A stretch of 5,366 nucleotides of DNA, taken from positions 1 through 5,366 of the forward strand of contig WREB01000105.1 in NCBI GenBank assembly GCA_009779525.1, read 5' to 3'. The position numbers were made by a program, and so were the translations under genes. Shown piece by piece: positions 1 to 4,612 of this stretch. Below the pieces are notes generated by a model. That model was not told where the DNA came from. It worked only from the letters and a program-made list of their open reading frames with translations, and made no database searches. Within the stretch, counting starts at the first letter, position 1. Each line of letters begins with the position of its first letter. This DNA comes from Defluviitaleaceae bacterium (GTDB taxonomy: Bacteria > Bacillota_A > Clostridia > Lachnospirales > WQUN01).

Positions 1-505
1 CGGGCGGGTCCGGCGGGTCGGTCGGGACGGTCGGGTCGGTCGGGTCGGTCGGGTCGGTCGGGTCCGTCGGATCGGTCGGGTCCGTCGGATCGGTCGGATC
101 AGTCGGGTCATCGGGATCGGACGGATCGGACGGATCGGACGGATCATCGGGGTCGGTCGGGTCGGACGGAACGGTCGTGGTGGTTTTCGTTACCTTCAGT
201 TGAACGTTGTTGCCGCTTAGGTCCGCGCTTTGGTTGCTGTAGTAGGAATCGACTAAGGCCCCGCAGTTAAGGCACGCGACCGCCGGCAATGTCCAGGCGC
301 CGTTAGAGAACGTAAACGTGACGTCTTCGATTTTGTTTTTGCCCGGCGACTCGCCGCATTCTTCGCAGTGGATCATAACGTTAAGGACTTTGGACTCGCC
401 TTCGGACGCCGCGAAGAGCTTGATCGGCGCGTACATGAATACCAGCGCGAACGCCACGGAGAATGCCACGAACTGCGCTGCGAACCTTTTTACGTTTTTC
501 TTCAT
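1..505 (-). CDS. Exported CxxCG protein with DPT repeat tail, partial (C-terminus beyond window)
   Basis: Not a family I recognise by name. The start is the ATG at 505-503, preceded at 5 nt by a strong Shine-Dalgarno AGGGAGGAAA (520-511). The frame stays open to the window edge, giving 168 visible residues. Residues 2-7 are basic (KKNVKR) and residues 8-32 hydrophobic, with likely cleavage near Ala32/Ala33, so it should be exported. The mature part has two CxxCG knuckles (Cys47/Cys50 and Cys78/Cys81), spaced like a zinc-ribbon or rubredoxin-type metal site. A Thr-rich stretch (106-111) follows, then 19 tripeptides from residue 112 to the edge: VPS, DPT, DPD, three DPS, DPD, nine DPT, VPT and two DPP. 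Such Asp/Pro/Thr tracts are typical of extended linkers in cell-surface proteins, so a wall- or membrane-anchoring segment or another domain may lie off-window. Surface location and metal binding are inferred. It is divergent from the DUF5721-like gene and has its own promoter. Confidence 0.85.
   Translation of the reverse strand, partial: MKKNVKRFAAQFVAFSVAFALVFMYAPIKLFAASEGESKVLNVMIHCEECGESPGKNKIEDVTFTFSNGAWTLPAVACLNCGALVDSYYSNQSADLSGNNVQLKVTKTTTTVPSDPTDPDDPSDPSDPSDPDDPTDPTDPTDPTDPTDPTDPTDPTDPTVPTDPPDPP
2..172 (-). repeat. Tandem 9-bp repeat array encoding DPT/DPS tripeptides
   Basis: Nineteen in-frame 9-bp units fill exactly 171 bp. Read on the coding (minus) strand the commonest unit is GACCCGACC or a close variant (GAT for GAC, ACG for ACC, TCC for ACC). 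Pro is almost always CCG. The nine DPT units at 29-109 are the most uniform block. The units nearer the N-terminus (110-172) are more diverged, with DPS and DPD variants, and the units at 2-28 include VPT and DPP. Each unit is a multiple of three, so gain or loss of units would change linker length without breaking the frame. Confidence 0.9.
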
Positions 506-570
506 TTTGATTTCCTCCCTGGAAATGTGGGACGTCGATGCGTCCAAGATTTTTTTGTTTCATTGGGCGT

Positions 571-598
571 ATTATAATCCTACGAAAATCTTAGTCAA
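571..598 (-). promoter_or_regulatory. Sigma-A type promoter of the exported CxxCG protein
   Basis: On the minus strand, TTGACT (598-593) and a perfect TATAAT (576-571) are separated by 16 bp. The expected transcript start is near 564, giving a leader of about 60 nt before the ATG at 505. The sequence upstream of the -35 box (599-660) is almost entirely A and T with several A/T tracts, as in an UP element. This is the strongest-looking promoter in the window, so the gene may be well expressed. Confidence 0.8.
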
Positions 599-667
599 CA
601 CTTTTATTAAACTTATTTTAATTTATTTTTATTTTTTTAATGTTTATTTAATTGTAATTCCAAACGG

Positions 668-695
668 TTGAAATACCCCGCCGAAACGTTATACT
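668..695 (+). promoter_or_regulatory. Sigma-A type promoter of the DUF5721-like gene
   Basis: TTGAAA (668-673) and TATACT (690-695) are separated by 16 bp. The start would be near 702, about 25 nt before the GTG at 727. It is the only good rightward match in the spacer. Its -10 box lies between the two arms of an inverted repeat (676-684 and 709-717). Confidence 0.6.
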
Positions 696-717
696 TCATC
701 GGGTTATATCGGCGGGG
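676..717. repeat. Inverted repeat bracketing the -10 box (possible operator)
   Basis: CCCCGCCGA (676-684) and TCGGCGGGG (709-717) are perfect 9-bp inverted arms with a 24-bp spacer. The left arm lies between the -35 and -10 boxes, and the right arm lies just after the predicted transcript start and overlaps the GGGGGGT ribosome binding site. Because the left arm is upstream of the predicted start, the pair would act in DNA rather than as an RNA hairpin. A repressor site is an inference. The arms are simple and GC-rich, so chance similarity is possible. Confidence 0.4.
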
Positions 718-720
718 GGT
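714..720 (+). promoter_or_regulatory. G-rich ribosome binding site deciding the GTG start
   Basis: GGGGGGT lies 6 nt before the GTG at 727. It can pair with the anti-Shine-Dalgarno as GGAGGU with one G-U wobble. The alternative ATG at 742 has no comparable site at a good distance, so GTG is preferred. Confidence 0.5.
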
Positions 721-726
721 CGGGAC

Positions 727-1176
727 GTGGTCGCGTTTACGATGGATGAATCGGATGTGAGGGGCTTCATGAACCGGCTTTTGCGCGAGGATCCGTTCGA
801 CGCCTTCGAGGTCAAGGCCGCGGAGCTTTACGCGCTTACCCGCGTCGACATATCGGGCGCGCAAGACGGCGTCGAAGAAAAAAGGAACGTTGTGTGGCGG
901 GAGCTCAAGCCCCTCGTGACCGCGCTCATAAAATGCAAGATGCCACGCCTGATTAAAATCATCTTTTCGCTCAGCGCCGGTGAAGCCGAATCGCTCCACC
1001 CGAACGCGTCGGCGCTATTCATCAACATGGTCTATGAAAACGGCGGAATCGCGTTCACCTCGGGGACTTCGCAGAAGCAGTTCGCGCTGGACAAGTCGCT
1101 CGACGAACGGTGGGACGCCTACGTCGCCGATTTTTTTTCGAGGCACGAAATCCCGGTTAAGATTAAAATTCAATAA
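727..1176 (+). CDS. DUF5721-like protein of unknown function
   Basis: 149 residues, with no signal peptide and no membrane segment, so probably cytosolic. It resembles my recollection of the DUF5721 family of Clostridia: an N-terminal DVRGFMNRLL segment (about residues 10-19) followed by a PFDAFEV stretch, a central WRELKPLVTALIKCK block, and a conserved C-terminal half with LFINMVYENG, then TSGTSQKQFALDKSLDERWD and a terminal FF-x3-EIPVKI. The length matches that family as I remember it. No catalytic motif is visible and no biochemical role is known to me. The start is GTG at 727 because of the ribosome binding site just upstream and because the family usually begins only a few residues before the DV-x2-FM motif; ATG at 742 is the alternative. 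An 8-T run (1131-1138) lies close to the 3' end. The gene has its own promoter and lies 125 bp upstream of htpG, which has a separate promoter, so co-expression is uncertain. Family assignment is from memory and not confirmed by search. Confidence 0.8.
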   Translation: MVAFTMDESDVRGFMNRLLREDPFDAFEVKAAELYALTRVDISGAQDGVEEKRNVVWRELKPLVTALIKCKMPRLIKIIFSLSAGEAESLHPNASALFINMVYENGGIAFTSGTSQKQFALDKSLDERWDAYVADFFSRHEIPVKIKIQ

Positions 1177-1202
1177 GAATATTACTTCGCCTTGGTTTAG
1201 TC

Positions 1203-1223
1203 GCGCCGCGCTCGATCCGGCGC
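1203..1223 (+). other. GC-rich hairpin after the DUF5721-like gene (weak terminator candidate)
   Basis: GCGCCG (1203-1208) and CGGCGC (1218-1223) can form a 6-bp stem with a 9-nt loop, 27 nt after the stop codon. The nearest T run (1233-1236) is short and 9 nt away, so it is not a canonical intrinsic terminator. It may slow or partly end transcription before the htpG promoter. Confidence 0.25.
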
Positions 1224-1240
1224 CAGACTCCCGTTTTCGC

Positions 1241-1270
1241 TTGACCCTCGCCATTTTTTTTCGTTATACT
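1241..1270 (+). promoter_or_regulatory. Sigma-A type promoter of htpG
   Basis: TTGACC (1241-1246) and TATACT (1265-1270) are separated by 18 bp; the spacer includes an 8-T run (1254-1261). The predicted start is near 1277, giving a leader of about 25 nt. There is no CIRCE element (TTAGCACTC-N9-GAGTGCTAA) and no CtsR-type heptad repeat in the spacer, so control by HrcA or CtsR is not supported by sequence. Confidence 0.7.
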
Positions 1271-1283
1271 GCCTAACGAAAAA
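1257..1283. promoter_or_regulatory. 10-7-10 palindrome over the htpG -10 box and start (candidate operator)
   Basis: TTTTTCGTTA (1257-1266) and TAACGAAAAA (1274-1283) are perfect inverted 10-bp arms with a 7-bp spacer. The -10 box TATACT (1265-1270) straddles the inner end of the left arm, and the predicted transcript start falls in the right arm. A protein bound here would block RNA polymerase. The 27-bp total length matches that of CIRCE, but the sequence is different. On neither strand is the stem followed by a T run, so it is not an intrinsic terminator. Repressor binding is inferred from geometry only. Confidence 0.6.
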
Positions 1284-1288
1284 TTTAC

Positions 1289-1294
1289 GGGGGT
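1289..1294 (+). promoter_or_regulatory. G-rich ribosome binding site of htpG
   Basis: GGGGGT lies 7 nt before the ATG at 1302, with an A/T-rich spacer. It is the GGAGGU core with A replaced by G, which still pairs through a G-U wobble. It is the same type of site as at the two other plus-strand genes here. Confidence 0.6.
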
Positions 1295-1301
1295 ATTTTT
1301 A

Positions 1302-3314
1302 ATGGAGAAAGGCAACCTGTCGATCCACAGCGAAAACATCCTGCCGATCATTAAAAAATGGCTTTACTCCGACGCCGACATCTTCGTGCGCGAGATGGTC
1401 TCAAACGGCGCCGACGCGGTGACGAAGCTGCGCAAGCTCGCCGACATAGGCGAGGCGCAAGGCATAGCTCGTGACGAAAAGTTTTTCATCAAGGTCTTCG
1501 TCGACAAGGAAAGCAAGACGATCGTGTTCGAGGACAACGGGATTGGAATGACTTCCGGCGAGATACGCGAGTATATAAACCAGATCGCTTTTTCCGGCGC
1601 CAACGAGTTCCTCGAAAAGTACAAGGACAAGATGGACCGCGAAAACGAGATCATCGGACATTTCGGGCTCGGGTTTTACTCGTCGTTCATGGTCGCGGAC
1701 AAGGTGCAGATAGACAGCCTTTCATATAAGGAAGGCGAGGCGGCGGCGCGCTGGGTTTGCGAGGGCGGCATCGAGTACGAGATGACCGAAAGCGACAAGG
1801 CGACGCGAGGCACGGTCGTGACGCTTTATATAAATGAAGAGAGCAAGGAGTTTTTGGAAGAGTACAAGCTCAGGAGCATCCTTATAAAATATTGCAACTT
1901 CGTTCCGGTGGAGATCTTCTTCGAGGCGATAAAGCCGGTCGCGGACGGCGAGGCGATCGACGTCGATATTGCGGGGGACGAAGAGTCGAAGGATTTGGAA
2001 GATGCGAAGGATTTGGAAGATGCGGAGGATAACGGCAGCGACGAAGATATAACCGACGCCGGGGAGGCGCCGGAAAAAGAAGGGCCTAAGCCGATCAACG
2101 AGACGCGCCCCCTCTGGCTGAAGCAGACCAACGAATGCACGGACGACGAATACAAAGAATTTTACCGCAAGGTATTCACCGACTTCAACGAACCGCTTTT
2201 TTGGATCCACCTCAACATGGACTATCCGTTCCGCCTGAAGGGCATACTGTATTTCCCGAAGCTCAAGCACGACCTCGAATACATCGAGGGGCAGGTCAAG
2301 CTGTACAACAACCAGGTCTTCGTCGCGGACAATATAAAGGAAGTAATCCCCGAATACCTGCTTTTGCTAAAAGGCGTGATGGACTGCCCCGACCTCCCGC
2401 TAAACGTGTCGCGCTCGTTTTTGCAAAACGACGGCTACGTGAAGAAGATGTCGGGCTACATCTCAAAGAAGGTGGCGGACAAACTCAACGGGCTGTTTAA
2501 GAAGGACCGCGAAAAATACGACGGCTATTGGGACGACATCAGCCCGTTCATCAAGTACGGCTGCATAAAGGAAAAGGATTTTTACGACAAGATCAAGGAA
2601 ATCGTGCTGTACAAGACCACATCGGGCGACCACGCGACGCTTTCCGAATTCACCGAGCGCAACAAGGACAAGACGGACAAGACCGTATATTACGTAAGCA
2701 ACGAGCAGCTTCAGTCGCAGTACATAAAGATGTTCAAGGACCAGGGGATGGAGGCCGCGCTTTTAACCGCCAACCTGGACAACCCGTTCATATCCTATGT
2801 CGAAAGCTATGAGCGCGACGTGAAGTTCAACCGGATAGACGCCGACATATCGGAAGCGCTGAAAGAAACGGAAGCCGAAGCCGGCGCCGAGGACGAAAAA
2901 AAGCAGGGCGAGGACATGGAAAAGCTGTTCCGCCAGACGCTTGGAAACGAAAAGCTGAAGGTAAAAGTTGAAAACCTGAAGTCCGAGAGCGTTTCGGCGG
3001 TGATGCTCCTCTCCGAACAATCGCGCAGGATGCAGGAAATGAGCAAGATGTTCGGCGGGATGGACATGCCGGGCATGTTTGAAGAGGAGCTTACGCTAGT
3101 ATTAAACAAGAACAATCCGCTCGTAAAAATTTTGACGGTGATACGCGACGAAACCGACCGGAAGGACGACGTCGACTTGATCGCGCGCCAGCTGCACGAC
3201 CTCGCGATGATTAGCCACAAGCCGCTCGCGACGGAGCAGATGACTCAGTTCATCGAGCGCAGCAACCGGATACTCGAGCGCGTCGCCTCCGGTTTCGGGA
3301 AAACCGCGGAATGA
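1302..3314 (+). CDS. htpG: Molecular chaperone HtpG (bacterial Hsp90)
   Basis: 670 residues. HtpG is a cytosolic homodimeric ATP-dependent chaperone that remodels client proteins. The N-terminal GHKL ATPase domain (about 1-210) shows the helix with catalytic Glu31 and Mg/ATP-binding Asn35 in REMVSNGADA, the nucleotide-binding DNGIGMT (78-84), the glycine lid motif GHFGLGF (119-125) and RGT (169-171). An acidic linker of about 50 residues (213-263) holds a tandem KDLEDA pair (230-241); E. coli HtpG is 624 residues with a much shorter linker. The middle domain begins at NETRPLW (266-272) and contains LNVSR, with Arg371 matching the ATP-contacting middle-domain arginine. A second acidic stretch lies around 520-540, followed by the C-terminal dimerisation domain with SRRMQEMSKMFGG and LVLNKNNPLVKIL. 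There is no MEEVD tail, as expected for bacteria. All catalytic residues are present, so it should be active. Start ATG has a GGGGGT site 7 nt upstream. It is the first gene of a probable operon with the RseC-like gene. Confidence 0.98.
   Translation: MEKGNLSIHSENILPIIKKWLYSDADIFVREMVSNGADAVTKLRKLADIGEAQGIARDEKFFIKVFVDKESKTIVFEDNGIGMTSGEIREYINQIAFSGANEFLEKYKDKMDRENEIIGHFGLGFYSSFMVADKVQIDSLSYKEGEAAARWVCEGGIEYEMTESDKATRGTVVTLYINEESKEFLEEYKLRSILIKYCNFVPVEIFFEAIKPVADGEAIDVDIAGDEESKDLEDAKDLEDAEDNGSDEDITDAGEAPEKEGPKPINETRPLWLKQTNECTDDEYKEFYRKVFTDFNEPLFWIHLNMDYPFRLKGILYFPKLKHDLEYIEGQVKLYNNQVFVADNIKEVIPEYLLLLKGVMDCPDLPLNVSRSFLQNDGYVKKMSGYISKKVADKLNGLFKKDREKYDGYWDDISPFIKYGCIKEKDFYDKIKEIVLYKTTSGDHATLSEFTERNKDKTDKTVYYVSNEQLQSQYIKMFKDQGMEAALLTANLDNPFISYVESYERDVKFNRIDADISEALKETEAEAGAEDEKKQGEDMEKLFRQTLGNEKLKVKVENLKSESVSAVMLLSEQSRRMQEMSKMFGGMDMPGMFEEELTLVLNKNNPLVKILTVIRDETDRKDDVDLIARQLHDLAMISHKPLATEQMTQFIERSNRILERVASGFGKTAE
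1988..2030 (+). repeat. 18-bp tandem duplication in the htpG acidic linker
   Basis: GAAGGATTTGGAAGATGC occurs twice head to tail (1988-2005 and 2006-2023), followed by the first 7 bp of a third copy with one change (GGAGGAT, 2024-2030). The two full copies are identical, which suggests a recent duplication. In protein this gives KDLEDA twice, then EDN. It keeps the reading frame. Confidence 0.9.
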
Positions 3315-3326
3315 AACGAACCGGAC

Positions 3327-3331
3327 GGGGT
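3327..3331 (+). promoter_or_regulatory. G-rich ribosome binding site of the RseC-like gene
   Basis: GGGGT lies 5 nt before ATG 3337, in the short gap after htpG. A TTG codon at 3334 directly before the ATG is in frame, but it sits only 2 nt from the site, so ATG is the better start. Confidence 0.45.
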
Positions 3332-3336
3332 TTTTG

Positions 3337-3777
3337 ATGCACGAATACGGCGAAGTAATCGAGGTCAACGGCGGCGAGGCGACCCTGCTTATGAAGCGCA
3401 CCAAGGCGTGCGGAAGCTGCCGCGCCTGCCGAGGCGGCATCGCGCGGGAAGATTGGCGCGTTACCGTCAAAAACGAATGCGGCGCCGAAGTCAGCGACCG
3501 CGTGAAGGTGGAGCTTAGGACGGAGGCTTTCCTTAAGGCCGCCGTCATGCTTTACGGGCTCCCGGCCGCGGGGCTTATCGCGGGCATATTCGCAGGCGAT
3601 TTCATTTGCGGACTCGCGGGCTACGGCGATTACGGCGCGCCGATCGGAATCGCTTCCGGCATCGCTTTGGTTGTCGCGATCTACGCGGCCGCAAAATTGA
3701 CCGAGCCCAAATGGAGGGACAAGGGCTACGTGCCCGTCGCGACGAAAGTTTTGGGCGAGGACGATTTCCCGTTTTAA
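3337..3777 (+). CDS. RseC/MucC-family membrane redox protein
   Basis: 146 residues. The family includes E. coli RseC, an inner-membrane protein encoded with RseA/RseB and also implicated, with the Rsx/Rnf electron-transport complex, in keeping SoxR reduced. The order of parts matches the family: an N-terminal beta-rich cytosolic segment (GEVIEVNGGEATLLMKR, 5-21), a cysteine cluster at Cys25, Cys28 and Cys31, a further Cys48, then two membrane segments at about 65-90 and 101-120. The first has the family's LYGLP pattern, comparable to VYMSP in E. coli RseC as I recall it. Here the cluster is CxxCxxC, whereas E. coli RseC has a longer gap before its third cysteine. Cys48 could complete a four-Cys metal or Fe-S site; this is inference. 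It ends in a short acidic cytosolic tail. The start is ATG 3337, 22 nt after the htpG stop, so the two genes are very likely co-transcribed. The exact function in Firmicutes is unknown; there are no rnf or sigma-E/anti-sigma genes in the window. Confidence 0.85.
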   Translation: MHEYGEVIEVNGGEATLLMKRTKACGSCRACRGGIAREDWRVTVKNECGAEVSDRVKVELRTEAFLKAAVMLYGLPAAGLIAGIFAGDFICGLAGYGDYGAPIGIASGIALVVAIYAAAKLTEPKWRDKGYVPVATKVLGEDDFPF

Positions 3778-3778
3778 G

Positions 3779-3805
3779 CGCCCCTCCGGGGGCGTTTATT
3801 TTAAA
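3779..3805 (+). terminator. Intrinsic terminator between convergent operons
   Basis: CGCCCC (3779-3784) pairs with GGGGCG (3789-3794) around a TCCG loop, followed by TTTATTTTAAA. It begins one base after the stop codon of the RseC-like gene and fills the 18-bp gap to the stop of the Nif3-family gene on the other strand. The T tract favours plus-strand termination. On the minus strand the stem is followed only by CTTAAAAC, so it is at best weak for the opposing operon. Confidence 0.8.
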
Positions 3806-4608
3806 CGGAACAACGTTTGGGTTTCGGCGGCGGACTTATCGACGGTGAGGACGGCGCCGCTTTTTTTCGCCTCGTCTTGAAGCAGCCCGGCGAGCAGCAA
3901 GACGGCGGCGGTTTCGCTGCGGTAGTGCGTGACGTCGACTACGCAAAGGTTTAAATCGATCGCGTCTAGCGCCGAGTGGTATCTTACGTCGCCGGTCACG
4001 TAAACGTCGCAGCCCGAATCGGCAGCGGCACGCATGTATCTACGCCCCGACGCGTCGCCGACGCATATCCCGACTTTTTTCACCGTCTTGGTTAAGTCTC
4101 CCGCGTACCGGATCTCGCGCGCTTCGATAGCAAGGCGCTCCGCCAATGAATCGATGAAACGCTCAAGGCTTATCGCCTCGCGCAAAAAACCCGTCCTGCC
4201 CAGCGAAAGGCCGTCGTCAATCGGCGAAAGCAAGGGCCCCTTGTCGATTAGCCCGAGCGCATCGAACGTTATGTCGTTCAACCCGCCCTCCGCTACGTCC
4301 AGGTTGGTGTGCGCGCAGTAAAGCGTTATGTCGTTTTTTATCAATTGAAGCAGCTTCGCGCCGAGCGGATCGCTTTCGACGATCCGCTTGAGCGGTTCGA
4401 AAATTAGGGGGTGGTGGGTTATCAGCATATCGTAGCCGCCGTCGACCGCCTCCTTTATCACGGGAAGCGTCGCGTCAAGCGCGACTATAATTTTCGATAC
4501 CATCTTTTTTCCGCTTCCGGCGAGTAGCCCCGTGTTGTCCCAATCCTCGGCGGACGAAAGCGGGGCGAATCTTTCGATTACGTCAATGACCCAATTTGCC
4601 TCAACCAT
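3796..4608 (-). CDS. Nif3-family dinuclear metal centre protein
   Basis: 270 residues, cytosolic. The family (E. coli YbgI, B. subtilis YqfO, yeast Nif3) forms hexameric rings with a two-metal site in each subunit. Reported links include GTP cyclohydrolase I type 2 naming in databases and metal or NIF3 roles, but the true reaction is not settled. Visible family motifs are EDWDNTGLL (21-29), the metal-binding THHP (His65, His66), AHTNLD with His100 and Asp104 followed by EGGLND, TGDVRYHSA (205-213), and DVTHYRSE with His228 and Glu232. All expected metal ligands are present. The usual Gly before the last His is Thr227 here. The length matches the short form without the PII-like middle insert seen in the roughly 370-residue B. 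subtilis type. The start is ATG 4608-4606 with AGGAAGG (4624-4618) 9 nt upstream, inside the end of the MFS gene; only 4 nt separate the MFS stop from this start, implying translational coupling. In many Firmicutes the gene sits beside trmK and rpoD; neither is visible here. Confidence 0.95.
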   Translation of the reverse strand: MVEANWVIDVIERFAPLSSAEDWDNTGLLAGSGKKMVSKIIVALDATLPVIKEAVDGGYDMLITHHPLIFEPLKRIVESDPLGAKLLQLIKNDITLYCAHTNLDVAEGGLNDITFDALGLIDKGPLLSPIDDGLSLGRTGFLREAISLERFIDSLAERLAIEAREIRYAGDLTKTVKKVGICVGDASGRRYMRAAADSGCDVYVTGDVRYHSALDAIDLNLCVVDVTHYRSETAAVLLLAGLLQDEAKKSGAVLTVDKSAAETQTLFRLK

Positions 4609-4612
4609 TTTT

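Larger units (their letters stand above)
506..726. other. Divergent intergenic region with AT-rich core
   Basis: This 221-bp spacer separates two divergent genes. It holds one promoter per direction, the 5' leader of the exported-protein gene (506-564), an almost pure A/T block (599-660) and the inverted repeat near the rightward promoter. The base composition is sharply different from the flanking genes. I find no convincing small gene or RNA gene in it. Confidence 0.75.

Noticed and set aside
1..172. The left-edge repeats as a CRISPR array or satellite DNA
   Set aside because: The unit is 9 bp with no spacers, and it reads as a continuous in-frame Asp-Pro-Thr/Ser tract of a gene with a clear start.
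318..671. A 117-residue plus-strand open frame overlapping the exported-protein gene and the divergent spacer
   Set aside because: It lies mostly antisense to a gene with a signal peptide, ribosome binding site and promoter, and its C-terminal part is just translated A/T spacer. No ribosome binding site precedes it.
637..999. A 120-residue minus-strand open frame over the DUF5721-like gene
   Set aside because: It is antisense to a better supported gene and would run through that gene's promoter and leader.
1131..1138. 8-T run near the end of the DUF5721-like gene as a programmed frameshift site
   Set aside because: It encodes D-F-F-S in a C-terminal region that fits the family, the frame is intact, and no stimulatory structure or overlapping gene is present downstream.
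1257..1283. The htpG-promoter palindrome as an intrinsic terminator for the DUF5721-like gene
   Set aside because: The stem is A/U-rich and is followed by TTTACGGGGG rather than a T run, and it overlaps a good promoter -10 box.
1177..1301. Search for CIRCE or CtsR operators, or a GAAAAGG class IV element, upstream of htpG
   Set aside because: None is present; the nearest resemblance, GAAAAAT at 1279-1285, is part of the palindrome's right arm and does not match GAAAAGG.
1722..2270. A 182-residue minus-strand open frame inside htpG
   Set aside because: It is fully antisense to the conserved htpG sequence and arises from its biased codon use; there is no independent start signal or recognisable domain.
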